Positions 1-14,300 of a stretch of 64,000 nucleotides of DNA are shown here, piece after piece. Positions within the stretch are counted from its first letter, which is position 1; each line of letters begins with the position of its first letter. Made by a program: the position numbers and the translations under genes. The DNA is from Ooceraea biroi (lineage: Eukaryota; Arthropoda; Insecta; Hymenoptera; Formicidae), in contig NC_039511.1 of the NCBI RefSeq assembly GCF_003672135.1, positions 4,180,464-4,244,463 of the forward strand, written 5' to 3'. The notes under the pieces were generated by a model. It was not told where the DNA came from. It made no database searches and worked only from the letters and a program-made list of their open reading frames with translations.

Positions 1-3000
1 AAATTTTCTATTATTTCTCTTAAGAAGTTTCATTTATGATTTTATTAAAAGAAATTTAAAATTGTATTGTTAAAAAAAGAGAAGGAAAGAAAGGAAATTT
101 GGAAAATACGCGCTATCGCAAGCATCTCCAGTGTTGTACTTTGCATGTCGACATGTTGAACTACATTAATATGACTCTTACCAAGCATCGATATTATATT
201 ACGGCCTCTTGCTGTAACTTGCGTCCCCTTTGGGATCGTAAAGTAACGTTAATTAAGGTTCCCAATTATTGGTGGTGACATCAATTTGTAGCAATTTGCA
301 AACCGAGAAGCTTTTCGACTAAAACATAATTTCCGAATGTAGCTTTGTAAGTAAATATTAAGATATCGCACTTGTTTAACATATAGTAATTAATTACATC
401 AAGAGAATCTGTTTTCATAAAACACACACACGTACACAGAACTGACAACAAACAAATTCTCCAAACGAATTTCGTTTCCATATCCATTTGGTCGTATTAT
501 CAAAGAAAATAATATCGACAGGAACATACGTAATGTTGACGAATATGCGTAATATTCTTTACGAAAACTGTTCCATTTTCCGCAGGCCACAGGTGAACTG
601 ACATCAGGCATTCAAAGTGCCATGTAAATACAACGTTGATTTATTGTCACCACAGCACAAACTTCGCGGATCGATCGATTCCAGACAACGGAAATCGTAA
701 ATTTGGAACATCTCGAACTACTCCTGCGGTAAAGCGCCATAGTGTAAAGCGTCCTTTAACCGTGTTTAGGCGTGTCACAACCCTGAAATATCGACTTTCC
801 AACTGACGCGCAGCATATCCGGCAAAAGGTATTTCAGCGACTCCCGATGTGCATACGCACGCTTGTAAATCACGCATTGTGCGCGCAGACGAATGTGTGC
901 AGGACTTTAACATTCTCGTCATGTCAAGTATTTGTTGTAAATTTTGACGGCACGGAAGCGAAGAATGACAATCCTACGAAAAACGCGACAGTAACGTCGA
1001 TAGAGCGATTAATATAACAAAGTGATGCGCTATTACTTATTTCGCTCGCACGATAGTTATTAATTGTCATTTTACGCACGATGCATCATGTAACGCAGCG
1101 ACACTCGCACTAAAAAAACAATCGCTCGTTATTTATCGTGATTTCACATGTCGCGTGCGTTTCCTGTTGATATCAGCCCAACAGCGTTGTCCAAGTGGTT
1201 AAACTTTTGCAATGCGCGGTCGGAGGATTCCCCTAATGAATTTCCTGGCTCGCGCCGCCATCGAATAACGCGGGATGTCATTTCATTGCGACGAGTCCAT
1301 CGCCTCATTAATCCAATTAAGTGACGAAGCTTAATAACACGCGAGTTTTTCATCCAGCAAATTAGTGAGCATGTCTGAAAGACGCCGTTGAACAAGCAAG
1401 GCCGTGATCGCGCAGTAGGAGGACGCTATTCAAAAAACTCAGTCTTTCGAGCGTCACCCTTTCCCGGTGCCGCGAGCAAAATTCGCGTCGTTAACGGATT
1501 GCATTTTACTCCATGGCAGAGATAGGCAGGAACAGAAAAAGCGAGAGAGGGAGAGAGAGAGAGAGAGATTCGTCTTCTCTTACACAAAATTAATCCTGAA
1601 AGTAATTCGCGATAAAGCGGGGATCTCACTTCCCTGAAAAATTTCATATCACCGTTAAGAGCATTATCGCGCGAGGGTGGAAAATATCTTCGGGCCGTTC
1701 GGGGCATCCAATCCCTCAAACATGATCCGGGGCAAAATGTATCGCCAAACTTCCGGCTTGCGCAAACTTCGTCCGACCATTTCCACGTTATGTAATAAAT
1801 AATGCCGTTGCGGCGTTCTTTATTGCAGATATTCAAATGTTGTCGTTGTCGTTTTGCATGCATATTGTTTCGCTTGGGCTTGCCCGCGATAACGAAGAGC
1901 GGACCTTTGACTGTAAACTTGAGAGTCAAGCTCTTTGGAAGTGCATTTTGAAAGCAACGACCTCATCGCGCGTTCCCACGCGCACGTAACAAAGTTTATT
2001 AAAATCGCTATCTCTGAGGCAACGATGGAAGTCTTTTAATTCTTATCGTCTGCAAACATCCCGTTTGATGGCATCAATTCGCTATGCATATAAATCGGCG
2101 CTCGGTATTACGGCTGATATTAAATGGTATACTAGATGGAAGTTTCAATCATCGTCCATTTAATTAAAATTCCACCTCGCAGTGAGGAGATTTTCTCTCA
2201 TCGTTGATACCCAACTTCATACTTGCCAACACATGAGTCTTTAAATCCTCGAAAACATCGTTATTATTCGTTGAAACGTCGACAATCGAATATCTCGGTG
2301 CAGTAGTGATTTAATCTTTAATCAAACATGATAAATTTATCGTAGAATCTACCAAATGCAAAGTAACTTTTTTCAATCCTTGAAAATCCCTTGAAAAAAG
2401 GGTAGAAGCACTGTTACACCGAGCCCTTCGATTCAAGACAATACGCAGCAAGATGAATGCAGGTCTAAATATTTCATATGGATCCAGGGGGATGGAAATG
2501 GAAATGTCGGGAGCGAGCTAATCCTAGCGGAACATCCCCGGGATCAACGACTGCCTGCTCGGGCTGCACTCGAAATCGGGTTCCGTACCATCTCGCCGTG
2601 GAAGCGCAAGGATAAATCTTACGGCAGTTGACTGCGACTGTTGCCGGCATCGACAGGCAACAATTAACAGCAACGTCGTTCATATGACACGGCCGATCGC
2701 TCTCCCGATTCATTGCCGATCGATACGCGCCGGCTGAAGAATTGTTACTTTTTTTTTCTTTTATTTCGCTTCCACTTGCGGACGAGCCTTAATCTGAGCT
2801 CAACTCATCGATAAATCCTCGCTGGCCACATGTAATCCGAGAGTAGTCCGCTTTCTCTTTCCTCTCCAACCCGCGCGTCATCCTCCCCTTTCTCTCGCTT
2901 CGCCTTTCTTGTATTCTTTTTTTTTCAATACGATTCAGTCAACTGTTACGTTCCAACAAAGTTTAATCATCAGGAAGTACCTTCCAGTAGTGAGTTTATA

Positions 3001-4272
3001 TGGAAACTTCTTGTAGGTGGTGCTTTTTTCCTACCAAAGCACACGATCACAACGTTGCACAGTCGTATGAATGCGTGTAATAGCAAACAGTGTACAAAGC
3101 GCCGCGCATTTTCTATCAGATTGCTCCATCAAGTCATCAGACTTTGTAGATCGGGATGAAATCCCCGTTAAATAAAATCTGACAGAAGTTCACCTAATTC
3201 TTCGCGTTCTGTTAACTAGAGCTCTCCTGCGATTACTTCTGTTACTATGATTGACGTATGTACTGACTGTATATTTTCTCCATCCAACTAAACGCAACGC
3301 AATACATTAATTTGAATTCGCAACTGTGCTACGGAAATGTTCGATCAAATCCTGAAGGCAACGAGGGCCATTAATTTTCTAAAATCTTTCTACCGACTTA
3401 AGTAGTCTTTTCAGAGATACTTTCAGCAGCCCTCGAAACATTAACTCATCCGATCGACGAGCATAGACGTCAAGGCGTACCGCGGAATATGGCCGAGCTA
3501 AGAGCTGACGCGCTGCTGCAGCTCGAGTGCACTTCGTTAAAATTATTCACTCTCGCGCCGGGGGTGGCTCGGTCACGGAAGGGTGGAGCCACCGCCCCGG
3601 CTCTCGCCGGTGCTGGCGGCGCGCCGCCGACGGCGTGTGAATGCGCGTATATTCAGCAACAAACAAATCGACATGAAAGCCCAGCTCTTTAAATTTCATC
3701 GTGAAGGAACGCGCGTGTAGCGAGCTGAAAGCGGCGCGCGTATGTGTACGTAATGCGTGCGTAAAGAGTAACCGTCGGTACGAGCGAGATGATTTTACAG
3801 TGCACATTTTCGACCTCTATCTGGATAAATTCCGTGATGCCCGAGAGATCATAAAGGACATCAAATTAAAGAAGTCCGCGCGAAGAGATTCAGCAACACG
3901 AATGCGCGCAGTTACCGAGATTAATACAACTCATAAAATACATTTTCCCGATTTCAACGAAATAAATATGCCAAAACCGATAATTTTGGGAATTAGCCCG
4001 CTATGCGGCTGCTCGAACCTACTAATTAAAATGAATTTTCGTTGAAATTGCAGAATAATTTCACGGGACGTGTATAATGAGCTTCTGTACAATGAATGCA
4101 TTCTGCTCAACAGATTAATGATTTTTATAGAATTATTTCGGCAATTCTTCACAGGGCTGTCATTAATTCTGGCGAAATTATATACTAGCTAGTAAATATT
4201 CCCTTCTGTTATTTGTCAATTTATGAAATCAGCATTATCGTGGCCTCTTGACTGGTTCGCAACGCTACAAAT
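1..4272. other. Gene-free stretch, nothing recognised
   Basis: No exon, RNA gene or complete mobile element is recognisable here. There is a short (GA)n run at about 1550-1568. A GC-richer patch at about 3480-3760 holds only a 67-codon ORF on + and an 86-codon ORF on -, overlapping and unlike any family I know. Short ORFs elsewhere have no domain features and no good splice context. The stretch is most likely intergenic or intronic. Confidence 0.6.
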
Positions 4273-4274
4273 TA

Positions 4275-5087
4275 CCCGACTAGAAATTTATCCAGTGGTC
4301 CTGATCAGGTTGACCTTATTTTATTATCAGGACCTGATCAGTCATGTAACGCAGCACAATAGTTGGGTCCTTATCTGGATATCCTCATCAGGTTTATATC
4401 GGGTTGAATTATTAAATCCTTACTACCCAGACAGCACCAAGTCGTCTAAAGGATTACTAAAACTTGATATTTTCGGTGAGTGTAAGAGTCCAAAAGAAGA
4501 GAAGAAAAGAGTATCGGATCGGTTTTCCAGATGGTTATTTGTAAGGTGCTAACCAAATGTTTCTTGCGAGAACGTCACGCCTGACCTGGCCATCTATCGG
4601 TCGCTTGGTGAATCAGAGGCGGAAAACACACACTTGTGTTGATTTTTGTCTCTTATTGTTCCATAATCGAATACATTGAAATGTATATGATATAAAAATA
4701 ATTAATACTCGCAAATTAAGTAGAAATTACTATTCTTTCTACATTAAGTATATAACGTACATTATAACATGATAAACTACGTATGGTCCGATGCAGGACC
4801 AGATGTGGGAAACCTTTACCTCTAAATTTTAAAAAATATCAGGATGAAGGAATAAGATCCTTAGTAGGTACTAATAATGTAAACCTCAACAAAATTTGTA
4901 CTTTGAAATATCAGGCATAACGTAAGAAGGTCCTAATATGTTCCTTATTATTTTAACCCTAAAAAGGTCATACATATTTGAACCTGATGAGGATATTCTT
5001 AGGTATACCTTATTCAGGATTACCTTACGCCAACCACGTCAGGTCCTTATAACATATTAGGTAAACCTGACAACATTTCTAGTCGGG
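4275..5087. mobile_element. 813-bp non-autonomous TIR element flanked by TA
   Basis: The stretch is bounded by a perfect 13-bp inverted repeat, CCCGACTAGAAAT at the left and its complement at the right, and each end is followed directly by TA (4273-4274 and 5088-5089). Inside are many copies of short motifs such as CCTGATCAGG, AGGTCCT and GGTTTACC in both orientations. A near-repeat around 4375-4395 reappears inverted around 4978-4995. No transposase ORF is present; the 109-codon ORF crossing its left end has no family features. The TA duplication fits a Tc1/mariner-type or other TA-targeting element that moves with help from another copy. The family assignment is inference. Confidence 0.6.
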
Positions 5088-5245
5088 TATATAATTAACA
5101 TACATTACTCTTCGCAAGTCCATCGATTGCGCGGTAATTAAGAACTTGAGGTGCAACAAACAATTCATTTTCGCGTGCAGGAAGTTAACTGCCGGCTAAT
5201 AAATCGCCGGCACGGTCTCCCTAATTGGGCAAACAAGATTTTGAT

Positions 5246-5300
5246 TTAGTCCGGCCAATTAATCGTCGGGTATAATCCGACGATTAATTGGCCAGACTAA
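5246..5300. repeat. Perfect-but-one 24-bp stem hairpin
   Basis: The left arm 5246-5269 and right arm 5277-5300 are reverse complements over 24 bp with one mismatch, separated by a 7-base loop. It may be a remnant of a foldback element or an RNA hairpin. No coding sequence surrounds it. Confidence 0.7.
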
Positions 5301-8300
5301 AGTAACAGGCGGGCAGTTCGGGAAAATCATTCTAACGTCCAGTCGAATGCAACGCAACGGAGAATTCGTAAAACGCGCGATATAATCGTAATAGCATTAC
5401 GATTACATACAGGTAAGCACCAATCACTCGAACCGGCAATAAGTGAAACGGCAGCTGAAATATCACTCGTTATCGACTGTCCGATGTAATATCCTGAAAT
5501 TATTACTAGCTCACTCATCATTAATTCCCCGGTCGATATAGTCATCATAATTTAGTGGCAACGAGTCGGTCGATCGCAATATTTTCCTAAAATGTTCAGT
5601 TGCCAAGCCTACGCGTTTACGTTCGTACATAACGAACTACCCAACGGAGACACGCGGGTAATGCACGATAACGCAATGAATTCGTTCGGTAATCACCACG
5701 CAGCTTCATCCGCAATTAGCGTAAAACTTGCTTTAATTTTCATGAAGCTATTAAGATACGTTATGTACGCGGATCTCGTGCAGAGTAAATTTGAGAGACT
5801 AGGAATAAATTACTGCACAAGCCGCTAGAAGTATAACGAACTTCATAGATAAATCTATGTCGCCATGAGTTTACTTTATCCGCATTCAAATTATGCAAAT
5901 TTTCGGCAATTATCGAAGTTGGCAAATGACCCAAATCTTCCCAACTCGGAAAATCGATAATTTCAACCCGGAGAAGTTGCTATCATCTTTGCTAATTTAC
6001 GCAAGTTGCTTTAAACGACGGACAATTTTACATAACGCTTCCGAATAGATTAACACATTTGTTTCACAAATTCGTGCGATTCGTCAAACATCTCGAGAAT
6101 TCCTCACAAATCAGGTCAATATATCAAAGGGAGCGACGATGATCCCTCGTCCCGAAGATCCCGCGATACTGCTTCTATCGTCTCGTAAATCATCGCGCCA
6201 TCGCGAAATCCCATTCTTTACATTTATATCACGTAGCATCAAAATTTCACACACATATGCCGGTGTGTGTACACGCGGGGAATTAGCGGTGGTATGATGG
6301 CTGGAGAGCAAGAGGCCAATATCGCGTCAGAGGCCCGACAGATATAGGATTGTCGGCAATTTGTAGGGTTGTGCGCTCCAAGTAGATCGAAAGATGCGGA
6401 CGAGAAGAATCGCGAAGAGGATAACGGGCCAGACAGAGAAAAGAAGAGAGAAAGAGACGAAAAGAATCGTAGTCGGAAGTAGAAGAAAGGGATGAGATGT
6501 GGAGAAAGAAGCGAGAGCGGTGGAGGATGGTCGGCATAAAGCCACCGTTTTCAGTAGGTTACTCACGTTCCAACATTATTTAGAGCTCGAATACCGAGGA
6601 CTGACGTGTTCCCGAGGAAAATCGTCTTTCGGGGGCCAGGAAGACGTATTTCCACCTCACCGCCGAGATAGTGGATTCATTTGGAACTTCGAAATCCCCC
6701 CACTAGCGCCCCGGTGAAACGAACCGGATGTCGTGCCTCGACTGTCAAGAAGAAATTCCAACTTCGCGAATTTCCAGCGAAACGAAGCTACATACGCGTA
6801 CATATGTGTCATATGTACTCGTAAGTATGTACTAATAAAATTTAAATATAAAACAGTCGCAGCGCAAAAGAACGTTTAACGCGTTCGATGTTAAAGCGGC
6901 GACGAGGATGTCGGGAAAGATCCTTTCTTTCCCGCTCGCGCGGCGGACTTATCGTCGAGCTGTTCCACTTTTATCGATCTATAAATTTCACGATACGGAG
7001 CCGGTAGGTATCCACAATGGGAGTACATATCTCACGTATGTGCGCGTAAAGCGGTGTAACGAAGTAAGTAAAAATCGACAATACACACTCTCTCGCCTCG
7101 ATCCCGCTTCTCCCTTCGCGACCACCGTGACTCACTTTCCTCTCACGCTCCACATTAATGCGCCCACGTGTAAGCACGCATACATCCAATATGTATATGA
7201 GGGACCTACGAGCATGCGGTAGGGTATATGTACCTCCGGTCTACCTGCAGCGATGGAAATTATGCAAAGCAGCGCTATGCGGGATAGGAGAATAAGAGGA
7301 GCGGCACATGGAGCTGAGCGTCGAACAGGAAACGTGCTAAAAGGAAAAACTCGCGCGAGAAGGAAAGAGAGAAGGAAGCGGGAGAGAAAGCGACACGGGG
7401 TGACACGGAGAGAGAAAAGAGAGAGAGAGCAGGCAGGAAGGCAGGAGGAACGAGAACCGACGAGAGAAGAAAGGGAGAAATAAATGGACGGCGGAAAAGT
7501 ATATTCGAGTGTGAGTTGCAAGTTGCACATCGCGACGAATGAGTGACTCTCACGACGACGATGTTAGCCGTCCAGTCCGTGTATTGACACACCTAACGAG
7601 AACGTGTGTAAGGGACCAGCAAAAGGGGAGCGAAGCAGCAAAGGGACGGCGAATTTTCGACGACGGCGGGACACGTCGGAATCAGAATCGTGTTTATGCA
7701 TGACAATGTCGTGGCTGATGATTCTCGTTAGCACGACGCCGGAATCACGCTGGACGCATTAGACAAGGATCCCGGAGATACGTCCTCGTGAATTAATGGT
7801 ACTTTTGGATGAATTTAGACGATTCGGATTCCAGACGCGTCGTATCCACGACACCTCTCGATTTGGCAGACCGGACGTTATTCTCGCGGATGAAGGAACC
7901 AGCGTAATCATTCGAGCGAGGTGACAGAAAACTCGGAAAATAGAATCGCGAGTACAACATGTTTGTTAAATTTCGAATGTCGAATAACGCGTTAGCTTGC
8001 TTTCCTAACTTGTTTTATCGCCAGACGGGCACTGTTCGTCACAGCACAATTCCACGTGTGACGCTGATACCGCGCGTGCATTTGCGCCCGAGTACGGGAG
8101 CCGTATTCGGACTACAAACTTTGGTTACAATTAACGGTAGCATTGAACAGCCTCGCAGCCGGTTGACACGTCGTGTTACCAGGTTGTTTCGAGACTCAAT
8201 AATGACGCTCGAGGTGCTCGGGGGTTTCAATTTCGTGTCCTTATTTGCCTAAGAGCGCGCGCGCTCTTCGTCCGACAAGGCATGGTTGGTCCGACAGCAC

Positions 8301-11300
8301 AACGGCAAGCAGCAACGCGCAATATCTACCTCCGGCTTAATACTTTATTCCACTTTAATCTGCAGCTTTCACGTACTATAGACATACCTACGTCCTTCGA
8401 AACATTTCTCTCGTCGCTGTTGAGAAAAGATTGAGGTACCGTGCTGATAAGTATTTTTACCTTAACAACCATTTCGCTTCTAAGAACAGAACAGATTTTG
8501 GAGAAGCATGTGTCGATACCCGTCTTTATATTACTGTGCCATTTTTCATGTAAAAATTGTATTATTTTTATATGAAATATAAATATAGTTATATGTCGAG
8601 GTTTTAAAAAAGAGAATAAAAGATTATTCATTGCGCGATAATTAGAATTTTGTGATAAAGCAGCATTTTGTTAACGATATTTGGAAATGATAACCCGAAC
8701 TTTTCTCGTTAGACTATATTTTGATTTACAAAGTTGTTTGTTTCACATGACTGCAATGTTAAAAGCGAGAGGAGTACATTAAACATTGTACTATGCTATT
8801 TTTAGTATGATCGCCCAGACAACCTTTCCACGTGACGGCGTTTGAATAAGATCAAGGATTAACGACAACCTATTCCTATCAGATATAACGAGGGTCAAGT
8901 GCTGTCAGTTCAAGTACCACCTTCTTAATTTGCATCGTGTCACCAGTAACGGGATGATATGTTGTTGTTTCATGGTCATGTCTCTCCCTGATTCCTTGAC
9001 AGCTCAATAATTCAATGGAAATTTCCGAGAGTTGCTTCACAGGGTAGACTTTTATATTTATTGCATGTTCGATTCATTACATTCTATATATAACAGAATT
9101 TATAAGTAACCTAGTTAACAAAAGTAAAACAAAACTAAGCAAAATGCTGTCTTTTATACCTATATGATAAACAAGATTTTTTCTGAAACTTTAATTATTT
9201 ATTACATATATGCCATCATATATATAATATTTTTCTGCCTTCTTGCCATCCATTTCAGCAAAAAAATATTATATTCTCTTGTATGTATATATATAGACGT
9301 TGAATATTCATGTCTCTGCTTTAAACGGAAAATTATGTTTCAGTATGATGTATTACATTTCAACGTAGATGTAGACTTCTGACATCTAATATTTCATGTG
9401 ACAAATTAATTAATTCAGATTGGTATGCGTGAAATTCGTAGACGTGTAATATGTGTCTGTTTTTTGATTTAATAAAATGCAACTGATGCGGTATCTCATT
9501 GTAGTTAATAGCATTAAATTAATAGCATTGCGACTGTCACGGATACCTATGTCCAAATTCCAGATAAACCTGTATTCAAAGAGATTTCAGTCAGACAAGT
9601 GTGTCAATGAAATTCATACGCGTCACACATACGCATCGTAGGTACTGTCAAAGATGTTGCATGCCAATGTTAATTCGTCCTGCTAATTGCGAAATTACAT
9701 GAATCCCACTAACGAGTCTTGCGCTCAATTATGCACGTACGGGTCTCGCAAAATGCGGGCCGAGTCTGATCTAAGGTACCAGAGAAGTATAGTCTGAACA
9801 TACGTACAGATTATACGCTTACTGATCTGTTTCCTATTCAGATGACAGACAGCTAAATAAAAAGATGGAAAAAATGACATGTTATCGATCAAATCCTATA
9901 AATTGCAATATTAAATATTTTGGTAGCTAGAACTGAGTAAAATTTTAGTATGTTTTCCGCTAAAATCGATTTTGAAGAGACGACACGAAAATATACGTGC
10001 ACTATTAGTCGATTCCGCGAAATGTCGACGCGTGCAGGTGTCGTTTCACAGAAAAGAAAAGTGCTGCCGTTGCGCTTTATCATCGGCAGTTCACCCCTGC
10101 TCCACCCCTTAGTTTCCACCGCAGAGAAAAAAAACCCAAAATCCGATCGTGAGCCGCAGTTGCGGTGCGGTTTGATTCGAGCAGAGTCGTGGGAGCGTTC
10201 GGAATAAAAAAGCCGGCGTGAAGCGAGGGGGACGAGCATGGGGAACGAGGGTTGCATGGGTGCGAGCCGGCTGCGTAAACACATGTGCGTGCGCGTACAT
10301 ATATTTCTACGATGCTCGGCTACGCTACTACGGAAATCGATTAACGTGGAATTGGGACGAAAAGTCAAGTCCCTGACAACGGACGTGTCACAAGGGGCCG
10401 TTTCCATCAGATGTGCATGCTCCTTTGCTGAGATATCGTACACTGCGATATTGGAAACGCGATCGATCCGCGTGTCCGTCAAGGTGGATGCGACCATGCA
10501 TTAGAATATTCGCGGCAGGAATATCGAAATACCGCGTTGTTATTTACGATTGTACATGGCTGCCTTGCGAGAAACGGACATAAGACCAAACAATTTCTTT
10601 TTCAGAAAAATGTTTTGCAAGTTGTCATAAAATAATCGAGAAATCGACGTGCAAGGAATTGACTTTTGCGTTACAAATTGGCACGTATGAAACTGCTTTT
10701 GCGCGCTACTGAAATATATCACCGGTGGTTAACGTTAGAGTCCTATGTGACTTGTAGATTCACGAAACCGCGTTCACTGTCTCGGTAAACCCTACTCGCA
10801 CTCTTCTTAATAGAAAATGGAAAAATACCGTAAAGAATATTCAGCCATTGTCGGCGGGGAAAATGGAGCTCTGGCGCCACTCTGTATATTATATGCTACG
10901 CGAAACGTCAGACGCGCGGGAGGTCGCTGGCAATCGATAAAATTCTTATGGTGTGTCAACGGTGGTTTTGTCGAACCTTTAATCAAAGACCTATCCGATT
11001 TGCATCGCCTTTATGATAATAGCGTTATTATAAAACATTTTAATTATAAAGCATGTTATAGCGCTATTATAAAAGAGACGAGATGTTTTGATAAGACGTT
11101 TGTCACTCGTCGAATCAGGAGTCAACGGGATGTTAACGGAAACATGAAAAATTATATACACCACAATATAAGTATGCTAATATTACTTCAAATATAGCTC
11201 GGAAATAACATGGTCTACATCTCATCTCATCTCATTTTCATAGAATTTTATGTCTTGTCTGCGCATCGGACGTCGTTACAAGGAACATCCTTCCGCTTCC

Positions 11301-14300
11301 GGTAGACGCGCAAGCCATGGATAATATAATATTTTGCGATCCAGCTTAAAAGATTCAAGAATTCGTTATTCTACTCGCGCTTTTCTTCGGACATCTTTCT
11401 CAGCATTGCCACCCTCGCGTTCATGAGAGAGAGGGATGCCGAGAAGACACTGTAGGACTGCTGTTGGCTTTGTGAGGGCCTGTCTACCCTTATCGTGGAT
11501 TCCAGGCCATTGTCCAAGCCCTAGCGCGGCCGTGTATAAAGTCTCATCTACCTTTTTCATCCGCCCGCGTCTCTCTTTTCTTCACCACCTTGTACGAACG
11601 CACACAGAATACCGCCTTTGAGTCGTACCGTCGTAAAAGAGCTGCGTGCGAAACGCGAGCGCGAGCCGTGTCGATGCCGACGAGTGACCCACTGACACGC
11701 ATTTCTCGAATAGAAGGAATGAAAGCAAGCGTCCGAATATATTATATTACAGATTGTACAATTAGATGCTTTCAACTTCACAACAAGATTGAACTACATT
11801 ATTACAAAGTTTGAAATTACAAAATCGTAATGCTGCATTCGTGCAAATTCCGAAATCACGTGTTGTACTACTACAAGGTAACGTTATCGAAATATAGATA
11901 GAAATTATTACGAATTAACGTTGCAATCGATTTCAAGTAATTTTACGTAATTATTAAACGCAATATATAGATGTATAAATCTTAAATGTATGAATTAGAC
12001 GAAACAATAAAAAGAGAAACATTGAAATCAATGCTACGTCTTCTTACATGCATGAGATGAGCCAAAATTCATCGGGAAATAGCTCTGCAAACTTTGTGAG
12101 ACACAAGAGTACGCAGCTGTATCAGCATGAAAATCCTACAGAAATTTCGCGACAAATCCAGCAGGATTGGTATCGCATCGAACAGGGATTTGTGTAACAC
12201 AACGACCAGACTGTTTCGCCATCCTGCCAATGCGAACTTCCATAATCTATTTATTGCAGTGTATACAAAACGCGTAATATCATTCCTAAATGATATGTAT
12301 TTTGTTCGCACGTGCAACCGCACGCGCACATGTGTCGTCCGTTTGCACGTAACACAAAAAGGTCGTCGAAATTGCGGAAGTACGCTAAATTCAGGTATAA
12401 CTAGATCGAATCGCGCGAATAATAGTTAGAAACCTCTAATTGTCCTTCTTCCGATTAATTGCCAAATTAATATCGGATTATTAAATTTATTAGTTCATTA
12501 TTGTAGAGAATCTAATAAATGCACCAACGATATTTTTTATTAATACATATTTTTATTATTAAAATCCTTTTGCTTATTGAAACGTGTACTACATGTGTCG
12601 TATGCAATAAATCCGTTTTGAAATTCCATTTATATATGTATTTTCCTTTTATATTATTTTAATCGTTAAGAAAGAGAAAATAAATTAAATGATATAGTAG
12701 TCAGATAACGAGTTAATAGCAACTATGTTGGATTAAACCCTTCGGGCTGGCGTTAGTCGAGATAAGTAGTCTATTAGGGAGAAATCAGATCACTCGGCTA
12801 ATAGGTCGTTCCTACACAAGCATCCTAGACGAGATTAACAGCCTCTGCTTTGTGGTCCACGTATACCTACGTGGACAAAGGTAACATCGGATTATCGGAG
12901 AAATTTGCATGAACAGAACGATTGTTTCAATCGAGAATAGGAAAGAATAAAATTATTTTTAATATTCTATATATATAATATTTTCTCACAGATTAATAAT
13001 ATATTAATACACGATAGAAATAAAACCGAGTATTTCGTAGTGTTATCGGAACTTTTCTTTTATATGCGACACGATGGTTACATATAGAGGGAATTGTATT
13101 AATCGAACGCAGACTACGACGCCTGTGATTATTAATGCATGCATTTTTTTCACTACTCACAATATAAACCGAGATTCTGGAGCATAATCCATATCTCGAA
13201 ATCCCTCTCTAAAAGATTTTTCCTCCGAGTATTCGCTCACAGTGAGAGCCCCTCATTTCCTGCCCCATCCATGAACCTTGAGAGAGGCATTTCAGAACCT
13301 TTAATTTCCTCATCCCCCATTTTCTTGTCGTCTAAGGTTTTCTGCATTCTTCAATCACCGTGTCTCTTACAGGTAGATAGTTCTTTCCCTTGCAGAATAT
13401 TACCGAGGAAATAGTTTCTTCCACAGAAATCGATCTCTGCACACTTCAACGCGTGCCATTTCGCTGGCAAAAAATTACCGTCGCACGATTAAAACGAAAT
13501 AATAGTATCGATATTCTAAACCACTTTATCTTCAACTGCTACAGCTTTAATTATTTCATGGTAAGACACCCTCAGCCAGTAATACCACTTGCCTTTATCG
13601 TTTCAAAAAATAATAAGCGATCGGTCGCTCTGCGCTACATTCCTATAGTTCCTTTTGTCGCACGTTTCCAAGTTCCTTTCTTTCATCTTCCATTCTGCGC
13701 TCAGTACATTTCTTTACAATCTACCGTTCTCCAAAACAGATTTTCACTAAGCTGGGGAGAGCCGTGCTCTCGCGAGAACTCGTTATTATTTCTTTCTTTC
13801 TTTCTTTCCCGTTTGAAATTCTCGTTTCTCTTCTCTTTTGACGACATCGGAATCATTAACTCCCGTAATTGAACGTTACAGACAAAGAGCACGTGCATTA
13901 CAGACCGACAATGTAGACAATGTGAAGGTTTCCATTAAATTCACCGCCGGATGTATAATCCATTGTCCAAGAAATTATAATTTTATTGTCGGTCCAATAT
14001 CCTCAAATTATTATTTGCAAAGTATCGGAAAATATTATTGTGTATTTTTCAGACAATTTCCGAAACATTAACAATATCGTATTGATATATTTTACAGCAC
14101 ATTTATTCTTTACACAAGAACGTAATTTTTAATTTTCGACAAATAGCAAAACGCAATAATTATGTTCGCGATTATGTCGTAGAAAGATATAAACTCTCTC
14201 TCTCTTTCTCTCTTAAATTTAACCAAATTTAAAGTCTAATAAAAAGTTAAATTTTAATTTTAATTTAGGCGGCTATTCTGATAAACGCGTCATAGCACAA

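Noticed and set aside
4223..4552. 109-codon ORF on + crossing into the TIR element
   Set aside because: It starts outside and runs into the repeated motifs of the 813-bp element. No transposase features.
7253..7592. Arg/Lys/Glu-rich ORF on + with Ser/Leu/Phe-rich ORFs on -
   Set aside because: A purine-rich low-complexity tract gives open frames on both strands. No real protein signal.
9889..10497. 202-codon ORF on the - strand
   Set aside because: Long for chance, but no motif, no splice context, and a competing open frame on + over much of it. The composition is not convincing.
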